From Rhodococcus_G sp042879035 (GTDB taxonomy: Bacteria; Actinomycetota; Actinomycetes; Mycobacteriales; Mycobacteriaceae), in assembly GCF_042879035.1 (NCBI RefSeq), contig NZ_JBIAOU010000014.1, positions 1-64,000 of the forward strand: 64,000 nucleotides of DNA, given 5' to 3'. Under the pieces are notes generated by a model that was given only the letters and a program-made list of their open reading frames with translations, was not told the origin of the DNA and did not search any database. Positions within the stretch are counted from its first letter, which is position 1. Each line of letters begins with the position of its first letter. The position numbers and the translations under genes are program-made. Below are positions 26,997 through 49,200 of the stretch, one piece after another.

Positions 26997-28142
26997 TCAG
27001 CGTCGGACGCCGAGTGCGGCCATGATGGTGCCGAACTTGGTTGTGGTCTCGGCGAGTTCGCTGGACGGGTCCGAGGCCGCGACGATGCCGCCGCCGGCGT
27101 GGGCGGTCACGGCGAGCCCGTCGGCGCTGATCTGCGCGCACCGGATGGTCACCATCCATTCCCCGTCGCCGCTCTCGTCGCACCAGCCGACGGCGCCGGC
27201 GTAGAAGCCGCGGCTGCCCTCGATCGCGAGGATGGTGCGCATCGCCTCCGCGGTCGGGGTGCCGCACACGGCGGGGGTGGGATGCACGGCGAGAGCCAGT
27301 TCGAGGGCGGTGACGGCCGGATCGCGCAGGGTCGCGTGGATCGGGGTGCCCAGGTGCCACAGCTGCGGGGTGCTGGTGAGGATCGGCCGGGCCGGGGCGT
27401 CGACGTCGGTGCACAGCGGGTCGAGTGCGGCGCGCAGCGATTCGATGACGTAGGCGTGCTCGGTGAGGTCCTTGGCCGAGTTCGCAAGTGTCCGTCCGAG
27501 TTCGCGGTCGGTGTCGGGGTCCGCGTCGCGGGGGGCCGAACCCGCGAGCGGATGACACGTGACCTCGTTGCCGCGCCGCCGGATCAGCACCTCGGGGCTG
27601 GACCCGACGAGCCGCACCCCGCGATGGGCCGCGCCGGCGGCACCGAGGTCGACCGAGAAGCCGTTGCCCGTCGGATCGGCCGCCACCAGGCGGTCGAGGA
27701 TCACCCGATGGTCGAGCGGGGCGTCGGCGTCGAGTTCCACGGCCCTCGCGAGAACGACTTTCCGCAACGAGGATTCGCGCAGCAGGGTGACCGTGTCCGC
27801 CACGCGGCGGGCGTGGTCGGCGGGGTCCGGGAGACGACGCCGGATCGCGACGGCGGGCAGTGGCGCGGGGCGGCGGGACACCGGCAGGGGAGATGCGGTG
27901 ACGTCGAGCCGGTGCGGCACGGTCAGTGCCGCGGGTTCGCGGACGTCGAACGGCAGGGCGCCGACGACGGCGCGGGCCCGGCCGCTGCGCAGCAGCGCGA
28001 CGGCGGCGTCCGGATCGGTGGTGGTGTCCGCGACGCCGTGGCCGCTGACCGTTCCGTGGGGTCGCGACAGGACGAAATGCGGCTCGGCGGAGCCGATTTC
28101 GCCCTGGGATGTCGCCGGATCCGGGGCTGCGACGGTTGTCAT
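26997..28142 (-). CDS. dhbC: Isochorismate synthase
   Basis: Converts chorismate to isochorismate, committing it to DHB synthesis. The 381-residue chorismate-binding protein has LVGSSPEVLI, PLAGSAPR, HPTPAVCGTPT and the C-terminal AGGGIVAASDP segment typical of EntC/DhbC. It lacks the fused lyase activity expected of salicylate synthases as far as context shows, since the DHB dehydrogenase and isochorismatase are next to it. Its start is divergent from panD with a good iron box between. Confidence 0.92.
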   Translation of the reverse strand: MTTVAAPDPATSQGEIGSAEPHFVLSRPHGTVSGHGVADTTTDPDAAVALLRSGRARAVVGALPFDVREPAALTVPHRLDVTASPLPVSRRPAPLPAVAIRRRLPDPADHARRVADTVTLLRESSLRKVVLARAVELDADAPLDHRVILDRLVAADPTGNGFSVDLGAAGAAHRGVRLVGSSPEVLIRRRGNEVTCHPLAGSAPRDADPDTDRELGRTLANSAKDLTEHAYVIESLRAALDPLCTDVDAPARPILTSTPQLWHLGTPIHATLRDPAVTALELALAVHPTPAVCGTPTAEAMRTILAIEGSRGFYAGAVGWCDESGDGEWMVTIRCAQISADGLAVTAHAGGGIVAASDPSSELAETTTKFGTIMAALGVRR

Positions 28143-28202
28143 CTCTCGCTGTTCCTCGCCGGGGCGGACGGGCCTGCCGTGCCGTCCCCTGTCGCACTTT
28201 AC

Positions 28203-28221
28203 TTCGCTTAGGCTAACCTAT
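28203..28221. promoter_or_regulatory. Candidate IdeR iron box between dhbC and panD
   Basis: Contains TTAGGCTAACCTA and matches 16 of 19 positions, by eye, of the IdeR consensus, the best copy in the window. It ends 5 bp before the chosen panD start and lies 60 bp before dhbC, so both genes could be iron-repressed. Confidence 0.75.
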
Positions 28222-28226
28222 TGAAC

Positions 28227-28634
28227 GTGAACCGCATCATGCTCTCGGGAAAGATTCACCGGGCCACCGTCACCCAGGCGGACCTGCACTACGTGGGGTC
28301 CGTCACCATCGACGAGGACCTGATGGAGGCGGCCGACCTGCTCGAGGGAGAGCAGGTGCACATCGTCGACATCGACAACGGTGCCCGGCTCGAGACCTAC
28401 GCCATCGCCGGCGCCCGCGGCACCGGGGTGATCGGTATCAACGGTGCTGCGGCGCATCTGATCTCGCCCGGTGACCTGGTCATCATCATGGCCTACCGGC
28501 ACGTCGACGACCGTGAAGCCGCGCAGTTCGTGCCGCGGGTCGTCCACGTCGACGGCGACAACGCGATCGTCGAGCTCGGGACGGACCCGGCCGAGCCGGT
28601 GCCGGGGGCGCCGGACCAGCTGGCCACTCGCTGA
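28227..28634 (+). CDS. panD: Aspartate 1-decarboxylase
   Basis: A 135-residue pyruvoyl enzyme that makes beta-alanine from aspartate for pantothenate, and so for CoA and the phosphopantetheine arms of carrier proteins. The self-cleavage site Gly24-Ser25 (HYVGSVTID) and INGAAAHL are intact. GTG 28227 gives the same N-terminal length as mycobacterial PanD; the earlier TTG lies inside the iron box. panD usually sits beside panC, which is not here. In this place, behind an iron box and among siderophore genes, it may raise CoA supply when many NRPS carriers must be primed, or provide beta-alanine itself; the adenylation pockets I read do not look beta-alanine-specific. Confidence 0.94.
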   Translation: MNRIMLSGKIHRATVTQADLHYVGSVTIDEDLMEAADLLEGEQVHIVDIDNGARLETYAIAGARGTGVIGINGAAAHLISPGDLVIIMAYRHVDDREAAQFVPRVVHVDGDNAIVELGTDPAEPVPGAPDQLATR

Positions 28635-28653
28635 GCAGGTCATCTCGCGCCGG

Positions 28654-29517
28654 CTAGCGCCGCCGCGTCTCGAGCGACTCGACGGCCTGGTCGCGGAGCG
28701 CGCGCACGCGGGCGAGTGCTCCGACGACCGGTGCACGCCAGTAGCCGGACGCGTCGAGCTGGTGCTTCGGGATGCCGAGTTCCTTTGCCACCGAGCGCAG
28801 TTCCCGCACGATCGCGGCCTCGCCCGCGACCCACATCCAGCCGTCGCCCGACCTGGGGGCCGCGGCGCGGACCGCGTCGGCGAGCAGCGTGGCGTCGCTG
28901 ACGCCGGGGCGGCGATGGACCCAGGTGACACCGGGCAGCTCGGACTGCTCCTCGGCGGGTCCGTCGACCAGCACGACGGCGTGCAGGGCGGCGGAGTCCT
29001 CGTGCGTCTCGACGTAGCGGCCGACGGCGGGCAGCGCGGTCTCGTCGCCGGCCAGGAGCCACCATTCGGCGCCGACCGGCGGAATCGTGGACGCCTTCGG
29101 TCCGGCGAGGTGCAGGACGTCGCCCGGCTTCGCGTCGCGAGCCCAGTTCCCGGCGACACCGTGACCGTGGACCACGAAGTCGAGGTCGAGCTCACCGAGA
29201 TCCGCGTCGAAGCGGCGCACGGTGTAGGCCCGGGCAACCGGTGCGGGCTTGCGCGGCCAGTGCAGGTGACCGTCGTGCTGCTCCGGCAGGACGGGTTCGG
29301 ATTCGCCCTCCTCGGCCAGGAACACCTTGACGTAGTCGTCGGCGGCCTCGGTGCGGAAGGCCGTGACGTCGAGGTCGCCGGAGCGGAACGCCCGCAGTTG
29401 CTCACCGCCGACGGTGATCCGGCGCATTCGCGGCGTGACCTCCGTGGTCCGCAGGACGCGCAGTTCGCGCAACACGATCGGCAGGTCGAGCCGTCGGGAC
29501 GGGCTGGTCACCGGCAT
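28654..29517 (-). CDS. Siderophore-interacting flavoprotein (ferric-siderophore reductase)
   Basis: A 287-residue SIP/ViuB-type enzyme that should reduce Fe(III) in imported siderophore and so free the iron in the cytoplasm. The FAD-binding part is N-terminal (ARAYTVRRFD, then GNWARDAKPGD) with the NAD(P)H-binding part C-terminal (GDETALPA, WMWVAGEAA). Length and motifs fit. AAAGGA precedes the ATG. It is divergent from NRPS1 with a candidate iron box between, and convergent with panD over 19 bp. Confidence 0.93.
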   Translation of the reverse strand: MPVTSPSRRLDLPIVLRELRVLRTTEVTPRMRRITVGGEQLRAFRSGDLDVTAFRTEAADDYVKVFLAEEGESEPVLPEQHDGHLHWPRKPAPVARAYTVRRFDADLGELDLDFVVHGHGVAGNWARDAKPGDVLHLAGPKASTIPPVGAEWWLLAGDETALPAVGRYVETHEDSAALHAVVLVDGPAEEQSELPGVTWVHRRPGVSDATLLADAVRAAAPRSGDGWMWVAGEAAIVRELRSVAKELGIPKHQLDASGYWRAPVVGALARVRALRDQAVESLETRRR

Positions 29518-29558
29518 GTTGCTGGTCCTTTCAGGGGGCTGATACCACTTTCTGAAGG

Positions 29559-29577
29559 GTAGGTTACCCTAACCATT
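29559..29577. promoter_or_regulatory. Candidate IdeR iron box between the reductase gene and NRPS1
   Basis: TAGGTTACCCTAACCA with a perfect GGTTA/TAACC palindrome about a CCC centre; 15 of 19 consensus matches by eye. It lies 52 bp before the NRPS1 start and 42 bp before the divergent reductase gene, well placed to control both. Confidence 0.72.
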
Positions 29578-29628
29578 TGGTCGTCCGTCCGTTCGGGCGA
29601 ACGGTGGAGCCCGAGCGAGGAGTGTCCG

Positions 29629-40206
<10,578 letters not shown>

Positions 40207-40225
40207 TTTGGATAGGCTAACCACG
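40207..40225. promoter_or_regulatory. Weak candidate IdeR box between NRPS1 and NRPS2
   Basis: Contains GGATAGGCTAACC and matches 14 of 19 consensus positions by eye, with the right end poor. It lies directly after the NRPS1 stop and 54 bp before the NRPS2 start, so NRPS2 may have its own iron-controlled promoter besides readthrough. Confidence 0.5.
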
Positions 40226-40278
40226 GTATCGGGACGCTGTGGACGTCCGCAGCGACGTGAGATGGTGGAGAAGCAACA

Positions 40279-43200
40279 GTGCAGTCGGCGTTTCCGGTGA
40301 CAGCGGCCCAGCGCAGCATCTACTTCGGTCACCAGCTCGACCCCGTCGGGCACCTCTACAACACGGGCATGTACACCGAGACGGTCGGTGAGGTCGACAT
40401 CGACCGGATCGTCGCGTCCGCGAAGGCGGTCCTCGACCAGGCCGAGACGTTGCACGTCAACTTCGAGGTCGACGCCGACGGCGCTCTCGTGCAGATCCCA
40501 CGCGCCGACCGGGACTGGGTGCTCCCGGTTCTCGACTTCCGCGGCGAGGACGACCCGGACGCGGCATCGGCGCGCTGGATGCGCGAGACCATGGCGACTC
40601 CCGTCGACCTCGCGACCGACCTGCTGTTCACGTTCGCCGTCCACCTGGTCGGTGACGACCGGATGCGCCTCTACCAGCAGTATCACCACATCGTCAACGA
40701 CGGCTACGGGATCGCTCTCGTCATCGCGCGCATCCAGCGTGCCTACGTCGAGCAGGTGGTCCCGGACCTCGCAGCCGAGTGGTCCCTCGCCCGGTTCGTC
40801 GACACCGACCTCGACTACACCGGGGGCGAGCAGATCGACGCCGACCGCGAGTACTGGCTCGGCGAGATGGCAGACCTCCCCGAGGTGCCGCGGCTGATCG
40901 AGGCCGAGCACGCACCGGCGCCCGGTGTCACCCACACCGCGGTCACGCTCGACGTCGAGCAGCGGAGCCGGCTCGAGGCCCACGGCAAGGTGCACGGCCT
41001 GCGCCTGGCGACGCTGATGGTCGGACTGCTCAGCGGATACGTCGCCCGGGCGACCGGCCGCTCGGACCTGGTGCTCGCGCTGCCGACCACCGCCCGCGGC
41101 ACCCGCGAACTGCGGGCCGTGCCCGGCATGGTCGCGAGCGTGCTGCCGATGCGGTTCGACGTCGGTGCCGGGGACCGGATCGCGGACGTGGCCGCCGCCG
41201 CGGACCGCAAGATGTGGGCGCTGCTCAAGCACGGGCGGTTCCGCGGCGAGGCGATCGGACAGGCGCTGGCCGCGCGGAACCCGGACTGGCGGCCACCGGC
41301 CGTCGGCATCAACATCATGCCCGCGTCCACCTCCCGGTTCCTGATCGGCCGCGAGTCCACCGCGCACATGCTCGCGTCCGGGCCGGTCGGCGAGCTCGAG
41401 TTCATCGTGCTGCTGCACAAGTCCGGCCAGCCGATCGAGATCGGACTGCGCAGCCACCCGGACAACGGCGCGCGGTGCGCCGAGATCGCCGCCGAACTCA
41501 CCGATTTCGTCGACGCCTTCCTCGACGACGCGGACACGTCCGTGTGGCGGCTGCCCGCGGGTGCGCCCGACGCGGCGGGTCACGACGAGGAGGGGACGGG
41601 ACCGCTCGCGCTCCCGCCGGCGCTGGCCCGCCGCCGCGACGCCCAGGTCGACCTCACCGACCTGCGCAGCCTGCGGGTTCCGGCACCCCTCGGACTGACG
41701 CGAGACCTGCTCGTGTCGGCCGTCGACGCCCTGGTGTGTCACCACCACGCGCTGCGCGCCACACTCACCGCTCCGGCGCCGATCCTGTGGCTGCTCGCGA
41801 TCGCAGATTCGGCGGACGCCGACGCACTCGTCCACGTCGTCGACGCCGAGCCGGGCACCGCGACCGCCGACCTGCTCGCGGACGCTCCCGCACCGGACTC
41901 GGCGGCGGGCCGGAACCTCGTCGTCCTCCAGCTGACCGGTGGTGCCGGCGAACTGGTGCTCGTCACCCCCGCGGGGCTGGTCGACGAGCGGTCGCTGGCC
42001 GTGGCGGGCGAGGACCTCGCGACCGCCCTGCGCGCCCTGCGCCGCGGCCGGCCCGTGACGCTGCCCGCGGTGCCGGTCTCGCTCGCCGCGCACACCCGGA
42101 AGTTCACGGCCGAGGCCGCGCAACCGACGCGACTGGCCGACCTCGTGTCGTGGATGGAGGTGCTCGCACCGGGCGCCGACCTGGTCCCGGCCGAGGCACC
42201 CGGGGTCGCCGCGAGCGCCGAACTCACCCTCGATGCAGCCGAGTTCGCGGCCGCGACCACCGCGGTGCCCGCACTCGTCAAGGGGCAGGCCACCGACGTG
42301 TGGGCCGCCGCGACCGCGATGGCCGTCGCCCGCTGGGAACACCGCGTCGCGGGCGCCGAGGAGTTGACGGTCGACCTCTGGTCCGACGGGCGCGACGGTG
42401 TCGGGCTCGCGCGCACGGTCGGCCCCCTCGGCTGGACCGCACCGGCGCGGCTCGGGCTCGACCGTGACCCGCTCACCGCACTGCGGACCAGCAAGGAGCG
42501 GCTCCGCTCGGTGGAACGGGTCGGCTGGCCGATGCTGCGGTACGCCAACGTGCAGGCCGGACCGGCACTGGCCGCACTGCCCGCGCCGCAGGTGTCGATC
42601 CGCACCGGTGGGGACCGGATCGGCCGCTACGCCCTCGACATCTGTGTCCGCCCCGACGGAAGCGGCGGGGCCCGAGTGCGATTCGAGTCCGACCACGGTC
42701 TCGGCGACGGCGGAGTCGAACGCCTCGCCGCCCTGTGGCGTGAGGCGGTGACCGAGCTGATCGGCATCGCCGACTCCGGCGCGGCCCGTCTGACCCCGTC
42801 GGATCTGCGGCACATCGACCTGAGCCAGGACGAGATCGACCGCGTCGTGGCGGTCAGCCCGGTTCTCGTCGAGGACATCTGGCCGCTGTCGCCGCTGCAG
42901 CGGGGACTGTACTTCCAGTCGGTCTTCGACGAGTCCGCCGACATCTACACCGCACAGTTCTCGCTCGACTTCGGGCACCGCATCGACGTCGCACGGATGC
43001 GCGCCGCCGCTGCGACACTGCTCGCCGAGAACCCCACGGTGCGAGCCGGTTTCACGAACGCCGGACTCGCGGAACCGGTCCAGTTCATCGGGGCCGACCT
43101 CGAGGTCCCGTTCGCCGAGGTCGACCTGTCCGCCCTGCCCGCCGCCGAGCAGCAGGGCCGGGTACAGGAGTTGATGGCCGCGGACCGCGCGCAGCCGTTC

Positions 43201-46200
43201 GACCTCGCCGCGCCGCCGCTGTGGCGGATGCTGCTGATCCACCTGGGCGACGGCGTCGACCGCCTCGTCGTCAACCGCGAATTCATCCTGTGGGACGGCT
43301 GGTCCGGCGCCCTGTTCGTCGATCAGCTGCTCGCCCGGTACGCCGGCGAGTTCCCCGCGCCCGCCGAGGCCGGGTTCACCGACTACCTGGCGTGGCTCGC
43401 CGACCGGCAGCCCGAGGCCGCCGCGGCGGCGTGGCGTGACGCCTTCACCGGCTTCGACACCCCGACCCTCGTCGCCGGATCCGTCAAGGGCCGGGCCCCG
43501 GTGGTGCCGACGCGGATCGAGTCGTACGTCGACGAGAACCTCACCGCGGCGCTGCGCGCCCGGGCCCGTACCAGCGGAGTCACGTTGAACGCGTTGATGA
43601 ACGCGGTCATGGGCCTGCTGCTGTCCGCCGAGTCGGGTCGCACCGACGTGGTGTTCGGGTCCACCGTCGCCGGACGGCCCACCGAGATCGTCGGTCTGGA
43701 CCGGGTTCTCGGCATGTTCCTCAACACGGTGCCGGTGCGGGTGACGCTGCGGCCCGACGAGACCGTCGCCGCGCTGCTGCGGCGGATGCAGGACGAGTAC
43801 GTCGAGCGGATGGAGCACGAGTACCTCGGACTCGGCGAGATCCAACGCGCCACCGGCCACACCGAACTGTTCGACACCCTGTTCGTCCTGCAGAACTTCA
43901 AGAACGCCTCCGAGATGGCGGCCCAGTCCGCCAAGCACGACATCGTCGGCGAGGACAGCCTCGACCACACCCACTACCCCCTCGCCGTGGTGGTGTCGCC
44001 GGGCGAGCGGCTGCACGTCAAGATCGACTACCGGCCCGACGTCGTCGACCCGGTCCGCGCCCACGGCCTGCACGACCGGTTCGTGGACCTGCTGGACACC
44101 GTTGCCCGCGACGGCGACCGGCTCGTCGCCTCGGTGCCGGCGCTCCATGCCGGCGAGACGGCGGCGGCCCGGGTCGCCTGGGCGACGCCGCTGCCCGCGG
44201 TCGAGGACACCACGATCGCGGAGATGCTCATCGCCCGGGCCGAGAAGACGCCCGACGAGACCGCTCTGGTGTTCGGCGCCGAGCGCGTCACCTACGGCGA
44301 ACTCGCCGGGCGCGTCGAGGCGCTGGCCCGGCACCTGGTCGGTCGGCGCGCCGCGCCGGAAGTCGTGATCGCGCTGGGCCTGCCCCGCTCGGTCGACATG
44401 GTCGTCGCCCTCTTCGCGGTGCTGCGCACGGGCGCCGCGTACCTGCCGCTCGAACTGGACCAGCCCGACGAGCGGCTGAAGGTGGTGCTCGAGGACGCCC
44501 GACCCGCCCTGGTGGTCACCACCACGGCGGTCGCGGAGCGACTGGGCATCGACCCCGGCATCGCGATCCGGCCGGACGAGCCGAACGACCGGGACCGCGC
44601 TCGGCTCACCGACGCCGAGCTCGGAGCGTTCGCACCTGGCACCCGGCGCCGGCTCGAGCACCCTGCCTACGTGATCTACACCTCCGGATCGACGGGGCGG
44701 CCCAAGGGCGTGGTCACCCCCTACCGCGGTCTGACCAACATGCAGCGCAACCACCAGGAGAAGATCTTCGACCCGGTGGTCGCCGCGCACGGTGGTCGGC
44801 GAATGCGAGTGGCGCACACCGTCTCCTTCGCGTTCGACATGTCGTGGGAGGAGCTGCTCTGGCTCGTCGAGGGCCACGAGGTGCACATCTGCGACGAGGA
44901 CCTGCGACGCGACGCGCAGGCACTGGTCCGGTACTGCGACCGTGAGCGGATCGACGTGGTCAACGTGACCCCGACCTATGCGACCGCCCTGTTCGCGGAG
45001 GGCCTGCTCGACCGGGGCGCCCGGCCCGACGGCGGCGCCGCACACCGGCCCCCGCTCGTCCTGCTCGGCGGCGAGGCCGTACCGGACTCGGTGTGGAATC
45101 GCCTGCGCGACACCGACGGCACCCTCGGCTACAACCTGTACGGCCCGACCGAGTACACCATCAACACCCTCGGGGCGGGCACCGACGACAGCGTCACGCC
45201 GACCGTCGGCACCCCGATCCGGGCCACCCGCGGACACATCCTCGACCCGTGGCTGCGACCGGTCGTCGACGGCGTCGCCGGCGAGCTGTACATCTCCGGA
45301 GCCGGTCTCGCCCGCGGCTACCTCGGCCGCGTCGACCTCACCGCCGACCGGTTCGTGGCCGACCCCTTCGAGTCGGGCGGCCGGATGTACCGCACCGGCG
45401 ACTTCGTGCGCCGCCGTCCCGACGGCAACGTCGACTACCTCGGCCGGATCGACGACCAGGTGAAGATCCGGGGCTACCGGGTCGAACTGCACGAGATCGA
45501 GTCGGTGATCGAGTCGCATCCGGCCGCGGCCTCCGCCGCCGTGGTGGCGGTCGACGACCCGCTCGTGGCGGGCATGAAACGGCTTGCCGCGTACGTCGTT
45601 CCGGCCACCGCCGGCGACGTCGTCGGCGTCCTCCTCGACCACCTGCGTGCCCAGCTGCCGGACTACATGGTGCCCGCCAGCCTGCAGACCGTCGACGCGA
45701 TCCCGATGACGGTCAACGGCAAACTCGACGCGAAGGCGTTGCCCGCACCGCAGATGCGCGCCACCGCAGGCGGCAGGGAGCCGGAGACCGACGCGGAACG
45801 CGTGCTCTGCGCGGTGTTCGCGGACCTGCTCGGACTGGACACCGTCGGCGCCGACGACGACTTCTTCGAACTCGGCGGCCACTCGATGATCGCCATGCGG
45901 ATGGTCAGCCGGGTGCGCGCCGAGTTCGACGTGCAGCTGACCATCCGGGACCTGTTCGAGGCCCGCACGCCCGCGCAGATCGCGCGGCTGCTCCCGGACG
46001 CCGCGAGCGCGCTGCCCGCGATCACCGCCGGGCCGCGCCCGGAACGGATTCCGCTCTCCGCAGCCCAGGAACGGCTGTGGATGCTCGCCGAACTCTCCGA
46101 CGACAGCCTCACCTACCACTACGCGCACGTCGCACGCCTGAGCGGCGCCGTCGACGTCGACGCGCTCGCCCAGGCGGTGCGGGACGTGACCGCGCGGCAC

Positions 46201-49200
46201 GAGAGCCTGCGGACCGTGGTCGAGGTGATCGACGGGGTGCCGTACCAGTCGATCCGTCCGGAGGGCGGCGAACTCGACGCCCTCGCCGTCGACCCGGCGA
46301 CCGTCGACACCCGGGTGATCGAGCGGCTGACCGCGAACTTCGACCTGCGCACCGACGTGCCGCTGCGGGTGAGCCTGCTCAGCACGTCACCGGACGAGCA
46401 CGTGATCGTGGTGCTGCTGCACCACATCGCCACCGACGAGGGCTCCGACGCCCCGCTCCTCGGTGACCTCACCCGCGCGTACCTCGCCCGCACCGCCGGC
46501 CGGGAGCCCGGCTGGGAGCCGCTGCCCGTCCAGTACGCGGACTACGCGCTGTGGCAGCGGGAGGTACTCGGGGACAACGGAATCGAAGCGCAGCTGGACT
46601 TCTGGCGCGAGAACCTCGCCGGGCTTCCCGAGGAGATCGCGCTGCCGACCAGCCGACCCCGCCCGGTTCACCCGACCGGTGCCGCTTCGGCGGCGCAGGT
46701 GATCATCGGCGCGGCCGCGGCCGGCCGGCTGCGGCGGCTCGCGGACGCGCACGGCGGCACGCTGTTCATGGTGTTGCACGCCGCGATCGCGGCGGTCCTG
46801 TCCCGGCTCGGTGCGGGTGACGACGTGGTCGTCGGCAGCCCGGTGTCCGGCCGATCCGACAGCGCGCTCGACGATCTCGTCGGATTCTTCGTCGGGACGG
46901 TCGTGCTGCGAACCGACCTCTCCGGCGACCCGACCTTCGCCGATCTCGTCGACCGGATCCGCGACGCCGACCTGGCCGCGATGTCGCGGCAGGACGTGCC
47001 GTTCCAGCGCCTCGTGGAGGAGTTCGCCCCGACGCGGGTCGAGGGCCGGAACCCGCTGTTCCAGGTGATGGTCAGCTACCTCCAGCGGCCGGCGGTGCTG
47101 CCGGACCTGCTCGGTGTGCCCACCCGGTGGGAGCCGCTGACGAACGTGCGGGCGAAGTTCGACCTGAGCGTCACCTTCGTCGACGCCCCCGACACCGGCG
47201 AGGTCACCGTCGTCGCGGAGTACGCGACCGACCTGTTCGACCATCCGGTGATCGAGACGATCCTCGCGGCGCTGCTGCGGGCCGTCGACGGCGTCGGCGC
47301 CGACCCGCACGTGCGGCTCGGGGCGCTGAACCTGCTCGGGGTGGGGGAGCGGGAGCGCCTGCTCGCCACCGGCGTCGGCGAGCGGACGCCCGTCCCGCCG
47401 GTGACCGTCGCCGAGATGCTCTCGTGCGGAGCGCAACTCGACGCGGGGGCCGCCGCGCTCGTCGCCGGTACCCGGACGCTGACCCACGCGGACCTCGACG
47501 CGCGGTCCAACCGGCTGGCCCGGTTGCTGATCGCCGACGGCGCCGGACCCGGCGAGCTGGTCGCGGTCGCGGTGCCCCGTTCGGTCGAGCAGGTGGTCGC
47601 GATCCACGCGGTCGTCAAGTCCGGTGCGGCGTACCTGCCGATCGACACCGGCCTGCCCGCGGCGCGGATCGAGTACCTGCTCGCCGACGCGAAGCCGGTG
47701 CGCGTGCTCAGCACCACGGCGACCGCGCTGCCCGCGGGGGCGGGTCGCACCGACCTCGACGACGATGCGGTCGCGGCACGGCTCGCGGACATCTCGCCCG
47801 CACCGATCACCGACGCCGACCGTCGCACGGCACTGACCCCGGCCCACCCGGTGTACGTGATCTACACGTCCGGTTCCACGGGAAACCCGAAGGGCGTCGT
47901 CGTCGCGCACGAGTCCGTCGTCAACCGCCTGGTCTGGGTGCAGGAGCGGCTGCCGCTCGCCCCGTCCGATCGGGTGGTGCTCAAGACGCCCGCGACGTTC
48001 GACGTGTCGGTGTGGGAACTGTTCTGGCCCACCGTCAACGGCGCGGTGACGGTGGTCGCGGGTCCCGACGACCACCGCGATCCCGGTGCCCTGCTCGCGC
48101 TGCTGCGCGAGCAGGAGGTCACGATCGCGCACTTCGTGCCGTCGATGCTCGAGGAGGTGCTCGCCCTGCCGGAGGTCGCCGCGCCGGCGCTGCGCCGCGT
48201 GGTGTGCTCCGGTGAGGCGCTGCAGTACCGCACCGTGGAGCGGTTCGCCGCCGCGGTCCCGGAAGCGACGCTCGACAACCTCTACGGACCCACCGAGGCG
48301 GCGGTCGAGGTGACCCTCGCCGCGGACCTGACGGCGCGACTGGACGGCGCGACCGGGGCCACCGAGATCGGCGGTCCCGGCTCGAACGTGGACTTGTACG
48401 TGCTCGATCCGGGTCTGCGTCCGACCCTGCCCGGTGTCGCCGGTGAGCTCTACCTCGGCGGTGTCCAGGTGGCCCGCGGCTACCTCGGGCGTCCGGGACT
48501 GACGGCTCAGCGCTTCGTCGCCGACCCGTACGGTGCCCCCGGCACCCGGCTCTACCGCACCGGCGACCTGGTGCGGTGGACCGCGGGCGGCGAACTGGAC
48601 TTCCTCGGCCGGATCGACGACCAGGTCAAGATCCGTGGCCTGCGCATCGAACTCGGCGAGGTGGAGGCCGCGCTCGAGGCGCTGCCGCAGGTCGCTCGGG
48701 CCGTCGCCGCGGTCGCCACGAACAACGCCGGTGCACCCGTGCTCGTCGGTTACGTCGTGCCCGCTGCGAGCGTCGACGCCGCCGCGCCCGGCGCCGATCC
48801 CGCCGCGCTGCGCGCTGCGCTCGTCGGGACCGTTCCGGACCACCTGGTCCCGGCGCTGATCATCCCTATCGACACCGTCCCGGTCAGCTTCAACGGCAAG
48901 CTGGACCGGAAGGCGTTGCCGCGCCCAGATTTCGACGGCGCACCGCAGTCGCGCGCCCCGCGCACGGAACTCGAGGCGGCCATGTGCGCGGCGTTCGCCG
49001 ACGCGCTCGGCGTGGAGACGGTCGGCGTCGACGACGACTTCTTCGCTCTCGGCGGGCACTCGCTGACGGCGATCCGTCTGGTCAACGCGCTGCGCTCCGA
49101 ACTCGGCGTCGATCTCGCGATCCGCAGCGTGTTCGACGCACCGACGGTCGCTCAGCTCGCGGAGGTCGCGCAGCGGGCGCGGGGCGTCGCACGTCCCGCG

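Noticed and set aside
28221..28226. TTG 28221 as the panD start
   Set aside because: It is at the edge of the iron box and adds two residues not found in mycobacterial PanD; GTG 28227 fits exactly.
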